This document shows positions 1 to 11,860 of a DNA stretch of 64,000 nucleotides, piece after piece. Every line of letters begins with the position of its first letter. Position 1 is the first letter of the stretch. The translations under genes and the position numbers were made by a program. A model generated the notes under the pieces. It worked only from the letters and a program-made list of their open reading frames with translations. It made no database searches and was not told where the DNA came from. The stretch covers positions 652,515 to 716,514 of the forward strand of contig NW_022985191.1 in NCBI RefSeq assembly GCF_010093535.1, written 5' to 3'. The stretch comes from Lindgomyces ingoldianus (taxonomy: Eukaryota; Ascomycota; Dothideomycetes; Pleosporales; Lindgomycetaceae).

Positions 1-1300
1 AGTGCAGTAGGTGCCTCCTCTGCGTGGCTACGCACGCGGTAGATAGATACTGCAGCGGCGGGCTAGCTCTTGTACTAGCAGTTAAAGCCACCTTGCTAAT
101 CTATTATCTTAGGGAGATGTCTCCTCTGTGTAGCTACGCACGCAGTAAAAATCTGCTAGTTAACAGAACTAATTAGTGTTAGTTAGCTTACTTCTCTAGA
201 TAGCTACGCATCTAGTAGTAGGTCCCTTCTCTGCGTGGCTACGCACAGGCTAGATAGCTAACTGTTTCAGGCAACCTAATTCAGCTGTACTTATGTACAG
301 ACAATAGCTGTTGTTAAATATGTAACTATGCTTTAAGTATTTCTACTTATATTATATAGAATTTAGCTATAACTTTTATTATAAAGTATCTCTAGCTACT
401 AGAGGAAACAATATTATAAGCTATATTAAATCTAACTAGTTATAGAGTTGCGCTCTAAGTAGCTTTCTATGTCTTTTAAAATAGTGTTGCCTAATAGATT
501 ACACTCTACTATATATTACATGCTGTGTTTGCTATCTATATAAATATCGTCTCTAGCTTAATGCTAGAAAAATATATAGTACTGTCTAAAAACAAGTTAT
601 TAGCAAGAAAGTTGTTAAAAAAAGGCTTCTACTATTACATTTATTACTTTTCTATAGCTGTCTTTAAAGCTCTAGCTAGAGCCTAGTAAGATTAATATAA
701 ATACATCTAATACATTGTAAAGCCGCTAGTCCTTACAAAGGATGATAATGCACTGTAAGGCCGCTAGTCCTTACAAAGGGTGATAATGCACTGTAAGAAT
801 AGAAACGGCTTGTACTAGAGTCTTTACGCGCGACAGGTATATATACTATTATGTACGCTGATCAACTGTTGGTTGATTATTCGCACCTTTTTAGTTGTAT
901 TAGCGCAGTAGTACAGAGCCCCATCCTTATATACATTAGTTAAGCTTAAAGATAACACTATAGATAAAAAACTTAGCAATAGTGTAGCTAAATCTAAAAT
1001 TATAAAACTAGAGAAGGTTAAATTTATAAGTACATAGAGTGTGCAAGTAGAGAAGAAGCTTCTACTATAAACTAAATTAGATTCTTATAATCTATATATA
1101 GAAACCTTCTACTAGTTTAATTAGTAGTGTAAGTGTATTAATAATAAGCTCTATCTTTATAACACTTCTATGCAAGTAATAGCTGTGATTGTATTACGCT
1201 ATCTAAGCACACACGCATATATATGTAAAACTATATTAAAAGCTTATAATAATTAGCGGTACCACATCTATGGCTCTTATGAGGGTGCAAATCGTTCAGA
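1..1300. repeat. AT-rich repeat debris
   Basis: This stretch is far more AT-rich than the rest of the window, is full of stop codons in all frames and holds no credible gene. It carries several related hairpin-forming copies of TGCGTGGCTACGCA near positions 22, 126, 200 and 233, and a 38-base tandem repeat at 716-791. AT enrichment with decayed repeats is what repeat-induced point mutation leaves in Pezizomycotina. That cause is inferred; no transposase frame is visible. Confidence 0.6.
716..797. repeat. 38-base tandem repeat, two copies plus a stub
   Basis: Two 38-base units (716-753 and 754-791) differ at two positions, both A/G changes. A six-base start of a third unit follows at 792-797. 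Each unit contains the inverted pair TGTAAGG and CCTTACA, so it could fold back on itself. It lies inside the AT-rich repeat block. Confidence 0.8.
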
Positions 1301-1464
1301 GCGTAAGGGTGAGTTGGCACATGACACTTTTGTTGGAACACCTTTAGGTGTCAACTATCATTAATCTATCTTTATGCTACCACATACCATCATCCAACAT
1401 CAAAGTATATCCTTGCGTCAATTTTTCATTCATTCTCAAGTCATTATTTCCTCGATTATCTTTT

Positions 1465-2919
1465 CTACATGCGTTGACTTGGTAACTCGTTCACATTTCC
1501 ATATCCATATCCTTCGACTCCAGCATTCTGGGTTTCCCAGCTGGATAGATGTTGCGGGGCGGGCGATACCGAGTTAGGCCTGTATGCTTCTGCCTGTATT
1601 GCATATGGAGATGGAATTGCATAGCTGGGTGACACTGAAAGCTCTGGTACGAGGATTTTGTCTGAGGGTGGGGTTTGAGGATAATCCAATACTTGTGGTG
1701 GGGTACTCCTCATGCGTTTTAGGAGAAACAAGGCAAGAAGTCCGATGATGCCCACGGTTGCAAAACCTCCCACCGCACCACCAACGATAATTCCAGTATC
1801 AGGCTTGCGTTGTATAGTAGTGGGGGCAACTAGGTTTGTAGCACCTATAGGATTGTTGATCGTACGGATGATGCTAGAGTCGCCTAGAATCGTTTCAGTG
1901 GGGTTATTGGATGGCGCAACATTGTATGGTGGATTGTTGATTGAGGCAGGAGAGTTGTTGGGAGGTGCTGCGACGACGGTTGAGACAGGGTTGTTTGGAA
2001 GAGCGGCAGAGCTAGGTTGTGAGTCACTTGGGCGGGAAGAAGTGATGGAGGCTGGCTTTTGGGAGAGCGATGTGGGCTGGTTGCTCGGTGGAGGAGGGGC
2101 AGGTGGGCTTTGAGTGATTGCGGAGGTGAATACAGATACTTGGGTGACGGTGAGCGGAGGCGAAGTTTCGACCTTCGTTACTGTGGATGGAGGGTTTGTC
2201 ACTTTCACCGTTGTAATCGAAGTAACAATAGTCGTTACAGGGGGCGCTAAAGAGCCTATTAGCCATTCTATGCTCGCTAAATATAAGGCTGGGAGGCAGC
2301 AAAGAGGCAAATACCTGATGTAGTAGTCACCGATGGTGACGTGGCGAAAATATTCAACCCAGTGTAGCCTTTAAGGTCGCACCAGAAATGCGACCTGGGG
2401 GTCGAGGCCCCGAGAGAGGGATAAAGAAGGTTGAAAGTGCAAGTATAGGACAACGTTCCACTAAAGTGTCCGTTAGCAGCTCTCTAATTGCATCTTCCAG
2501 AGGCTGGACTTGCCAGGCGGAGGAAGTTCGAGCGTAGAGAATATAGCCCGACGAACAGCTGTAGAACAGATTGCAGGAGCTTGTTTTAGAGCAGAATCCA
2601 TAAAAGCTAGCCGAGGTGTAAGGAGTAAATATCGCATTATCGTATGTCCAAGCGCTCCCTGTGATGTTCAATATTTGACCCTTTGTTCCCAGTACGTCGG
2701 GAAACACGAAGAGAACTCACAAATTGTACGACTGCTGGTGAACCCAGCAGAGTACCATCCCAAGGCTGTTACTGCTCTTCGCTGCAAGGCTGGCGGTGGA
2801 GTTATGAAGGCCCTAGGTGGATGCGACAGAGCTATAGCATTGACAAGACAAGCTAGATGGCCAAGTATGAGAAGCAGAATTGGTAGCCTGAGTGTCTCCA
2901 CTCGAGATATTCTATTCAT
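1465..2919 (-). CDS. Mucin-like single-pass membrane protein, frameshifted
   Basis: The ATG at 2919 opens a signal peptide (MNRISRVETLRLPILLLIL...). Three exons are seen: 2919-2721, 2658-2315 and 2246-1465, with introns of 62 and 68 bases. The ectodomain has a cluster of six Cys in exon 2, then a Thr/Ser/Pro-rich stretch suited to O-glycosylation, one membrane helix (start TGIIVGGAVGGFATVGIIGL) and a basic stop-transfer KRMR, then a short cytoplasmic tail ending near 1465. This is the layout of fungal cell-surface sensor or mucin-like proteins; no named family is claimed. Exon 2 is one base short of keeping frame. Frame must shift near 2423-2425, where an A run on plus could have lost one base. 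It is therefore a recent pseudogene or an assembly error in a homopolymer. Confidence 0.6.
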
Positions 2920-5014
2920 ATTCGGTGTTGGCAAGTGAAGAAGTTGAAAGTAGTAGCTATTTATGGGCGGGATGGGCACTCTTTTCAATCTTCCCATGCA
3001 TGATGTGGCTCAACGTCTTGCTTAGCATTTGCCTCACAGCCTTCTAACAAATTAGACGCAGTTAAGGCTAACTGGAGGCATGATTCCCCAGAGAATGTCA
3101 AATATTCGAAGAAAACAGGGGAAAGCAATCACGCATGAAAATGAGAGTGTGACGATATTAGACAAAACTCTTTCAAAGTCTACTAGCAGAGGTTTTTGAC
3201 AATGAGAGGGGTAGAGATTTACTGTTTTAGGGTCTCTGAACGACTGCAAGGTGAGCTACGCGGTCAATACTTAATGCTCGCTCTCTGGCATGTCCTTCGC
3301 TAAAGGGGATTGGCTGTTCTAGTTGGCCATAGCTCTCATCCAACGCCCCAGGTATGCCATCGAGGAGATGGCGTACACACGCTCGCTGAGCCTTTAACAT
3401 GAATGAGTTAAATCACTCTCTTGGCCGCCTGATTTTGTCGAATGGAGTTCGAACGGAACCCACCAACCCCCGTCTGACCAGAAGGAGTAGACGGAGAGGA
3501 AGAAAAGACGGTATCGTAACTAAAAGAGAGTGTGAAAAAGGCAAACAGCCGCGGTCCTGGCCTCCCGTTATAGCTCGAAGAGGGCCACGTCGATAGATTA
3601 TGCCCAGAGGGTTTGACCTGAAATCCGTCGGCAAAGAGCCGAGTTTGTTGGATAAAAATAAAATGTATTCTCTCAAAAGACCTGGGGAAAACTGGGGAAT
3701 AGTTGCGAAAGGTAACAACGTGGCGTTCGAGCTCAATTAGAGTGAGGAAAGTAGTAGGTGGGAGTCGGGCTGCTGTGATCGCCGACGCTACTTCCGGTCT
3801 ATTACCAAGGACCTGAAATGAGAACGCTCACCTTCATATGGCAGGTCATACAGTGGATTGTTGCCTATGTTTACAAGGTGTCATACCAGCTTTGCGTCCT
3901 CAATCTAGATAATACTCCTCTCTCTAGTCCTGGTCGTGGAATAAGCCACTCCTTTTCATTGATTGTGGGAGTTATTCAGAGAACCAGCGGATTCTTCCGC
4001 ATTGTTGAAAAACTCTCAGAACCCATTCCCATCCACTTGAACTTCAATCGCATCTCTCATGCAAGCACAAAAAGCCGACAGCACAAAGCAGGACCTCCTT
4101 CGGCTTGCTTTTCGCCCAATCAGCCACCGTGCTCTCGTCCTCCGTTTCCTAACCCCGCCAAACGGACATCCCAAGAGGCTGGGTTTGGTCTGTAAGCGGC
4201 TAGAATGCTGGTCGTGACTATCAAGCCTGCAGTTACGACTTCAACGTAACAATTTCCACTATCTTAGGCGAAATCGCCGGTGTCGAAACGTACTGTAGAG
4301 GATACGAGGACGGAAGTCTGTTTAAGATGTGCCGCCCCCTAGAAGATGTCAATAATGGCGTTGTGGCGAAGTTCCTGCTGCGGAATGCAAGTGCAGTAGA
4401 GTTGGGTCCGAAGAAGATTGCTGTCAGCTCTGAACTGGGGAGGGTTGGGGAAAGGTGGGCGAATTGAAACAAGGTTTTGTGGAGGGGGGGACAGGATGAA
4501 CTGCTATCATCGTTTCCTGGCCTGCATATAACTTTACAGGGTACGCAGGCACAATTTATAATGCTTTTATTGCGCCACCACAAGGATTTGATATTTATCC
4601 GACTGAGGTGTTTGCTGTTGTTTAACTAGGTTGCGTGGTGTGGCGAAGAGGACAAAACTTTTTGGAGCCCTACAGGAGATATCATTCAGAATGGAAGTTT
4701 GCGCTGGGATGTACACGAGTAAGCCCCCTTCTGACCCACAATGATGACTCTTGTTGCTCGGAAAATCCCCACGCCTCACGACGTGATCTCTAAGTATCGT
4801 AGACGATTGAAGGAGGGAAAAGCGGAAGCCAACGAAAACCTTTCTACCTACGGACATGCCAATTAATCTGAATTATTATCCATTATCTATCATGATGCAA
4901 ATTCGGGACTGGAAATGGCCACATACACTAGGAGTGTCGTCCTTTATGATTCGAAACGTGCCAGCTAAATAGCATCCAAAAGATTTAATGCTAGTGGAAA
5001 TTTTCGCGAGAAGC
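2920..5014. other. Intergenic, no supported gene
   Basis: Several frames of 60-125 codons lie here on both strands, but none has a signal peptide, a recognisable domain or a convincing start and intron pattern. The left part is the promoter side of the mucin-like gene and the right end is the 3' side of rad26. Confidence 0.5.
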
Positions 5015-7204
5015 CTACGCACTGCCTCCACTGCTGAATACTCGTAGCAAGCCTTCACCTTCCTCCGGACTTAGCCCTTCATCCAAGATCGCGTGCGCGG
5101 CATCCACGACATCTTCTTCGATGCCCTCTTCCAGGACTAGTCCTTCACTGAATGCTAATCGTGTTAGTGCCACTAGATACTTGTGACTGCCTCCCTGAAC
5201 CGCGCCAAGCTTCGACTTGATGTCGATATCCGGGTGTGACGTCATGAGGTGGTAAATGAGTTTCATGCTTATGTTGATGGACGTGATGGTAAGAGATTGA
5301 GTTGGTAACAGAGGAGAGGTGTAGAGATAGGAGAGGGAGAAGTCGAGATGTTTGATAAGACGCCCGACGCAATTGCGGTGGTTTGCTAAACGAGACGAGC
5401 CATAGTCTGAGATGCTGAAGTTTGTGAGAAGAGCGAGGACGCGGATGCGAAGATCCCATATGTCTTTCGCAGAACATGGCGTGGGCGGCAGCGCTTTACC
5501 GTCAGGATCCGGAAGAGCTTCGGGAGTCTCGAAAAGGAGTAGAGTGAGACGGTCTATCATATCCACCTCTCGCTTTGCTTGTTGGTCTGGCATAGAACCA
5601 ACAGCGACGATAGCCCCAAGGGTTGTTGGAAGAGACGAGGTACTGAGAATACGGAGCATAAGCATGATATGTGGAAGGGGCTGCGCTTTCATCAGCAGAA
5701 CCAAGGCGAAGTCGATAGGAATGCTCTGCCAGAAGCGAGTGATAGCCTCTGTGGAAGTGACGCAGCTTGTAGCAATCACGTACAGGAGATTGAGGCATTC
5801 CAAGACGTCAATATGAGTGCAAATTGCTCTTTGGGATGGAGAGTACAGGTCAGGGATATGCTTGACATTTGTCGCGGCACGGGCGACAGGGACGGAAACA
5901 AGGTCTACGGCGGCCATGATCAGGGGAATAGCACGCTCTGTCAAGGCGACGGCAGTGGAAGCGGGCTCACAAGCGAGAATGAACTGGAGGGCGTCGAGAA
6001 ATAGGTATACGGGAGCGTAGTATTTCTCCCGAAGGCAGCGATCCCAGAGGGAGAGGAAAATGTAGCAGATTCGGAGTGCGAGCTGACGAACGTCGTGTCC
6101 CACGCTACAATGGGAGAGGTCGTCGTACAAGATTGAGGATAGCCTCTTGTCGGGCCGGGATGGCAGAGCATACTGCGTCAGCGCCTCGAGAACCCTGTCC
6201 GTCCCATTTGACGACCGATGGTTAACGAGGCGGTGCAGGAGGTCAAACCGATGGTCGTCCCTCCTGAGCTTCTCAAGCATGGCAGCATCAAGCTTGGCAT
6301 GAGTTTGCACTGAGGGCTCTTGAGCCTTGGGGCCGCCTCGGGGCTCGCTTAATTGCAGGGCAGGTATTGGGCTCTGATCGGTGATCTGCCTTTTGCGCTT
6401 GCCCACCTGCCTGGGAGTCGGCGGCTTCGGCCTGTCCCGGTTCTTGGTGGGGGAGGCCATAACGATATCTTCATCGTCAAATCCATCACGGAAGGGCAGG
6501 GCCTTTGGCCGCTTTGGCGTCCCGACCGGACTCGCATTCGCCTTTGGCCCAGCGACAGCGGCCTCCTTCGCGCCCTTCTTCACGCGCCTTGCGCGATCTG
6601 CTTCTCGCGCCAGGTCATGCTCAAGGAACAGGTTGTTTGTCTGAGCAGTCTCGCGCTCGCGACGCATCTTCTCCAGCTCGGCCTTCTGTTTGGCAAAGTC
6701 GTGGCTGTGCGACTGTTGCAGGGCGAGCAGCCGCCGTTCGTTCTCGCGGGTCGCTGCTTCGAAGCGGCGCCGGACCGTGTCGACCTCGCCTGACCTGGAG
6801 AGGGCCTTGGACTTCTCGCCCTGCAGGTCGCGGTTCAGCCGTGCCTTGTCCTGCTCTAGCTTCTTGATGCGCCGCAGCAGCTGGCCGACGTCGACCTGCG
6901 ACCGCCGCGGCTGCTCCTCGGCCTCAATGGCGTCGTGAGAGGAACCATTGTGGTCGTGGGCACGCGGTGACGAGGGCCGGGGGAGCTGTGGGAGCTGTGG
7001 GAGCGGGGGAGGCGGGGCCGCGTCGTCGTCAAGATTAATGACTTCGTCGCCGTCTTCCAGGCCATAGTCGGAGTCTGCAGCGCGGTGCGGGTTTGGCGGG
7101 TGCTGGGTCAGCTCGATGGCGGCGGTTTCAAGCTGTTGCAGCGTGTTGGCGGGGAGGTCGTCGAGGTCGCAGTCGGAGAAGGCGAAGTCGTCATCTTCGT
7201 CCAT
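5015..7204 (-). CDS. rad26: Rad26/UvsD-type DNA damage checkpoint protein (ATRIP counterpart)
   Basis: This single-exon gene encodes 729 residues from the ATG at 7204; the frame stays open 64 codons further upstream, but that part is low-complexity and lies in the promoter. The acidic N terminus (MDEDDDFAFSDCDLDDLPAN) followed by a Pro-rich linker is typical of fungal Rad26/UvsD. A charged coiled coil spans roughly residues 105-220 (LLRRIKKLEQDKARLNRDLQ), then a basic linker with PKRP and GKRKRQ patches that may be nuclear localisation signals, and a long helical C-terminal domain from about residue 300. In fission yeast and Aspergillus this family partners the ATR kinase (Rad3/UvsB), binding RPA-coated single-stranded DNA in the nucleus. 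It is divergent from the phosphatidate cytidylyltransferase gene with 411 bases between start codons. Confidence 0.85.
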   Translation of the reverse strand: MDEDDDFAFSDCDLDDLPANTLQQLETAAIELTQHPPNPHRAADSDYGLEDGDEVINLDDDAAPPPPLPQLPQLPRPSSPRAHDHNGSSHDAIEAEEQPRRSQVDVGQLLRRIKKLEQDKARLNRDLQGEKSKALSRSGEVDTVRRRFEAATRENERRLLALQQSHSHDFAKQKAELEKMRRERETAQTNNLFLEHDLAREADRARRVKKGAKEAAVAGPKANASPVGTPKRPKALPFRDGFDDEDIVMASPTKNRDRPKPPTPRQVGKRKRQITDQSPIPALQLSEPRGGPKAQEPSVQTHAKLDAAMLEKLRRDDHRFDLLHRLVNHRSSNGTDRVLEALTQYALPSRPDKRLSSILYDDLSHCSVGHDVRQLALRICYIFLSLWDRCLREKYYAPVYLFLDALQFILACEPASTAVALTERAIPLIMAAVDLVSVPVARAATNVKHIPDLYSPSQRAICTHIDVLECLNLLYVIATSCVTSTEAITRFWQSIPIDFALVLLMKAQPLPHIMLMLRILSTSSLPTTLGAIVAVGSMPDQQAKREVDMIDRLTLLLFETPEALPDPDGKALPPTPCSAKDIWDLRIRVLALLTNFSISDYGSSRLANHRNCVGRLIKHLDFSLSYLYTSPLLPTQSLTITSINISMKLIYHLMTSHPDIDIKSKLGAVQGGSHKYLVALTRLAFSEGLVLEEGIEEDVVDAAHAILDEGLSPEEGEGLLRVFSSGGSA

Positions 7205-7615
7205 CGTCCCAGCGCTCCCGCATGTCTCCCCGGCTTCGCAACTCGGCGTGCTGGCGCGCGGGGTGCTGAAGTGCTGAAGTGCAGTGAGTGAGCGCAGTGG
7301 AGCGGAGCGGAGTGGAGTGGAGTGTGTTGTCCGCCTGCACGTGTGCTGCAGCCTCAGGTTGACGCGAACACGGGCTGGGCGCGGTGACGTCTCCACGCCG
7401 TTTAGCTCCTCCTCAACTCCAACTCCACCACTACCAATTTCGCTGCCGCTCTCCTACCCCCTTTGCATCTCCTCCTAACCTCTCCCGCTGCTACAGCGCT
7501 CTTTGCGCCCTCATCCCCTCCCCCGCCGACGGCCTGCACCCCGCGCCTTCGACTCCGCCAACCAAACCCGGCCCAGCCGCGAAGATCTAGGGTCACAGAC
7601 AAACACCCGCCCGCT
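7205..7615. promoter_or_regulatory. Shared divergent promoter, rad26 / cds1
   Basis: The 411 bases between the two divergent start codons are all that is available for both promoters. The rad26 side carries short GGAGCGGAGCGGAGTGGAGTG direct repeats at 7297-7322, and the cds1 side is strongly pyrimidine-rich (7395-7560), as is common in fungal 5' leaders. No specific factor site is claimed. Confidence 0.5.
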
Positions 7616-9215
7616 ATGGCACGACCGCGGAAAGACGTTAAGTTCCAACACCGGGGAGGCGCAGCCAACGGAAAGGCGCGAAGACCCAGCACTAGCATGT
7701 CAGAAATCAGCGAGAATGCTTCAGAGCCGGGCAGTCCCACGCGCAACGGCGCCTCCCACAAGATAAAGCCTGCCGTCAGTTACCCACTCTCAACCCCATC
7801 CCCTCCCACTCGAGCTGCATCCCGCTCGTTTCTAACACACTCCCAGTCGCCCGAACCCCCGCCGCAATCAGAGTATGAGAAGAAGAAGCAGAACTTCATC
7901 ACTCGCACAATCTGGACTTTCATCATGATCGGCGGTTTCTTCTGGTCCATGTTTGCCGGCCACATCTACATCATCATTGTCGTGACCGCCGTCCAGATCA
8001 TATCTTTCAAAGAAGTCATTGCTATTTCGAACGTCCCCAGCCGCGCGCGGAGTCTGCGCTTTACCAAGACGCTCAACTGGTATTTTCTCGGCACCACCAT
8101 GTATTTCCTCTACGGCGAGAGCGTCATCTACTACTTTAAGCATATCTTGTTGGTCGACAAGATCCTGCTCCCCCTTGCTACCCACCACCGATTCATAAGC
8201 TTCATGTTGTACATCATTGGTACGCATTCTGACCCACCCGCTTCTGCGCACCCTACTGACTCCTGGTTAGGCTTCATCTTCTTTGTCAGCTCCCTGCAAA
8301 AGGGACACTATAAATTTCAATTCACCCAATTTGCGTGGACTCATATGGCCCTGTTCTTAATTGTCGGCCAAGCCCACTTTGTCATCAATAACATCTTCGA
8401 AGGCATGATTTGGTTCTTCCTGCCCGTGGCAATGGTCATCACCAATGATATCTTTGCCTACATTTGCGGCATCACTTTTGGCCGGACGCCTTTGATCAAG
8501 ATCTCGCCTAAGAAGACGTGGGAGGGTTTCTTGGGCGCGTGGTTCTTCACCATCATCTTTGGGATTGGCGTCACACACATCATGATTCGTTACAAATATT
8601 TTATCTGCCCAGTGAATGTAAGCCACGTCCCTCATGTACCCAATGAAGCTTGCTTACCAGCTACAGGACCTCGGTGCAAACCTCTGGACTGGGCTAGAAT
8701 GCAAGCCGAACCCGGTCTTCATTCCTCGCATGTTCACTCTACCCGTGCCCTTGCCCGAATGGACGCAATTGCCGAGCCGGTTTTCCATTGCTCCTGTTCA
8801 ATTCCATGTTTTCGTCCTCGCAACGTTTGCTTCACTAATTGCCCCCTTTGGTGGCTTCTTTGCCTCTGGACTCAAGCGCACGTTCAAGATTAAAGATTTC
8901 GGTGACTCAATTCCTGGCCACGGAGGAATGACGGACCGCATGGACTGTCAGTTCATCATGGGCTCCATTGCCTTCATGTACTACTCTAGCTTCATTGCTA
9001 TCCACACGACAAGTGTGGGTGGCATTATTGAGTCTGCCATTACCGGCTTGACTCCCGAGGAACAGATGGAGGTCGTTAAGGGGTTGAGCAAGCATTTGGT
9101 CAACCAGGAGATTATCTCACCCAAGGTACGCCCTTTGCGAAGACGCTTGCTTAAACCGAAGCTAATGGAATGTCAGGTTCTCGAATACCTCAGTGGACAA
9201 TTAAGAAGAAGGTGA
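7616..9215 (+). CDS. cds1: Phosphatidate cytidylyltransferase (CDP-diacylglycerol synthase)
   Basis: This enzyme makes CDP-diacylglycerol from phosphatidic acid and CTP, feeding phosphatidylinositol, phosphatidylserine and cardiolipin synthesis in the ER membrane. Four exons (7616-8219, 8271-8617, 8667-9125, 9177-9215) join in phase to 482 residues; the introns are 51, 49 and 51 bases. The ATG at 7616 is the first in frame. Residues 1-100 are a basic, Ser/Pro-rich cytosolic tail. Several membrane helices follow (TIWTFIMIGGFFWSMFAGHI, IIIVVTAVQII). The family signature is complete near the C terminus: SGLKRTFKIKDFGDS, then IPGHGGMTDRMD. Two of the introns are multiples of three without stops, so retained-intron readings look deceptively open. 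Neighbours are rad26 (divergent) and a PPR gene downstream on the same strand. Confidence 0.95.
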
Positions 9216-9697
9216 AGGCGCCGTTCACGCTGATTGCCGTTCGGATCATGCCGTTCTGCCGTGAGTTTAGTGCATTGAAGCACAACAGTCCTCGGTCAGA
9301 AGGATTTTGGGTTAGACATAATATGTGTAATGTTTGGTTGGGGCATTGGGCACTTGCCCCCTTTGGACTTCTCTGTATATACCCTTTTCTTCACTTGGCT
9401 TGTCGTTATTTTCCTTTCTGTTTGGGGTAGTTAGCAGGTCTTCTGGGTGAAAGTTATCTGAGTAGCATTTCTTAGGCCCTGCGGATTCAGGGGAAAATGG
9501 AGTATTTTCAACGAATCTTGAAACTTTCAGTAGCCTGTGGTAAACGTGAATAGTTGACGGTGTTTGCCCAGGTGTGTTCACCCGGCGCACTCTTTGGCGA
9601 CGTCAGCCCGCACAGGCCAGGTCAAGGACCTAACAACCGCAACCTCAGCTTTAGACGTCGTGCTCATTTAGACTTCAACAGCCTTGTGACCACGGCA
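9216..9697. other. Intergenic: cds1 3' end and PPR gene leader
   Basis: This holds the cds1 3' untranslated region and the promoter and leader of the PPR gene. The PPR frame extends upstream of 9698 without a stop but also without an ATG, so the start stays at 9698. No other gene is seen. Confidence 0.5.
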
Positions 9698-11544
9698 ATG
9701 CACCCACCGTCAATTGTTAGCGACGCGTTGTGGAAATGTCTGTGTCCGTCGTTCCAACCAGGGCCGGCACTCTGCCGACTTTCTCGTGGTCGACTGCAAC
9801 GCGCGATTCAATCTGTACCTCCGAAACGTTCACTGGGCCCAGCCTCCCCGACAGCCCAATTGCGTGCCTACACTACAGCTGTAGGGAGGCAAACAAGTGC
9901 CCCGGGCATTAGCCATGGCTTTGATCGCTCTATTGGGTCTTCGAGTGCCCGCAAGCCTTCCCTGGTCCATCTGCCCACACCGGAACTCTACGAGCGTCTT
10001 CGCAGTGATGCCGCCGCTGGCCGCCATGCGGAGGTTATGAACATTATTAAGATCCTCTTGAAAGATAGGCGGGAGCGGCCTAATGTAGTGCTATACGCTT
10101 CTATATTGCACAGTTTTGTGAGCCCAGAGGATGGCACAGCAGGAAAGATTAGGAAAATCTTGGACGACATGGGAGAGGACGGCATAGAGCTCGATGCTAC
10201 CACCTGTCATTTCGTTCTGGAGGTATGGCGAAGTCCATGTTCTTGTGTTAGTCGTGGCTTGCTAACCTGTTGTGGATAGGCGCTCGCAGTCCATCCAGAC
10301 TACCTACTGCGCTCCGAGATTCTCGAATATATGAAGGACCGGTGGCTTACGTTGACAGACAAGGGGCACAATTTCGTCATCGCAGGCCTGCTGCGTGATC
10401 GCCTGTTTGAACAAGCTTTGGAGAAGATAGACGACATGGTGCAGCAGCGCATACCTGTGGCACCATGGCTCTACGACACCGCCATGTACATGCTGCTTGA
10501 TTACGGAGAGGTCGAGGAGGCGCACCAATTGCTACTGCTGCGGCAGAGCTCTGGACTTGGAAATTTGTCTTACACACTTTGGATGCACCTCCTTGACTGC
10601 GCCAGCAAGCTCCATCATGTCAGTATAACACCTTTGTAGGCGCCATATTACTAACCAGTGTCTTGCAGGTTGAAGCAGTGAATCTCGTTTGGAATGCGCA
10701 GGTGGTCCCATCATACTTGAAGCCATCGACTGGCACGTGTCTGAATGTGTTGAATGTGGCAGCCCGCATCGGGAACGTAAAACTTGCGACCGATGTATTT
10801 CGTGTCCTGGCCGAACGTCAGACGGTGTTCAATGTGCACCACTATGAACTGCTGCTGGAAACATATCTCAACGCCAAAGACCTAAATGCCGGTCTCTCAG
10901 TCATTCTCATTATGCAAGAAGGTGGAATCAAGGTCGACGAAATTGCCATCAATCCGCTCTTCGCGTATCTAAACCAAGACGATTCAAGACCCATGGAGGC
11001 TTTCGATATCCTTCAGAGCTTCGAGCACAGTGGTCGCAAAGTTCCAACCTCGGCCATCAATGTTTGCATACAGGCTTCGGTGCACCGCGGAAGGCTGGAA
11101 GAAGCGTTGGAAATATACAAGGCGCTCCACACGGTTAGTCAGGCAGGACCAACCACGGCGACGTTCAACATTCTCTTCCAAGGCTGTCATAGAGCTGGAC
11201 GTAAAGAACTCGCCATGTTTCTGGCCTCGGAAATGATCCAGCTTGGTGTTGTGCCAGATGCTTTGACTTACGATCGTCTTGTCCATGTGTGCTTAAGTGT
11301 TGGAGATGTGGAAGGGGCCTTCCAGTATTACGAAGAGATGAGAGGGCAAAGTTACATACCCCGTAGAGGGATGTTGGAGATGTTAATTGAAGAGGGCTGT
11401 GAAGATGGAGATGCAAGGACGCCTGCAGTTCTGAAGGACATGGAAGCTATGGGCATCACTCCCAAAAGGCTGCATAAGACTGCGGTGTCCGCTAGGTTCG
11501 CCGCTGCACCTAGTACGGGAAATGAAGACGCTTTAGCTGCATGA
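9698..11544 (+). CDS. Mitochondrial pentatricopeptide repeat (PPR) protein
   Basis: Three exons (9698-10222, 10280-10618, 10669-11544) give 579 residues; the introns are 57 and 50 bases with consensus borders. The N-terminal 85 residues are rich in Arg, Ser, Ala and Gln with almost no acid, as expected of a mitochondrial presequence. The rest is paired helices of about 35 residues in the PPR pattern, clearest in TATFNILFQGCHRAGRKELA and DALTYDRLVHVCLSVGDVEG, preceded by SAINVCIQASVHRGRLEEAL. PPR proteins bind organellar RNA and act in transcript processing, stability or translation. Which transcript this one serves cannot be told from sequence. It may match a fungal Cya5/Ppr-type translation factor, but I would not name it. 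Confidence 0.85.
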
Positions 11545-11860
11545 TGTAGGCACATATAGGAATACAAATATACGAAGCTCCGCGAGTATGAGTAAGAAAT
11601 GGAACCCTGTAGGGTTGACTCCAGCCACAGGCCGGGAGCAACACGGCCGAAAACGCTTGGCAAAAAGCTTGACCAGGATGACATCACTAGTTCGTGCGCG
11701 CATCGCTTGCATTGCAAGCGCCCTGCCTGACCTCCTTCTGCTCACACAACTACACCTTCCGAAGCTAAACCACTTACTCACTCCTGTCATCACCATGCCC
11801 AGGTGAAAGACTAACTCCGCCAACTCCCTGACTGCTGCCGCGTCTTTGCAAGACGAGGAT
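11545..11860. other. Intergenic: PPR 3' end and PTEN promoter
   Basis: This short spacer holds the 3' untranslated region of the PPR gene and the promoter and leader of the PTEN gene. Small frames here lack any protein-like feature. Confidence 0.5.

Noticed and set aside
3399..4857. Several frames of 65-125 codons
   Set aside because: Mutually overlapping on opposite strands and featureless.
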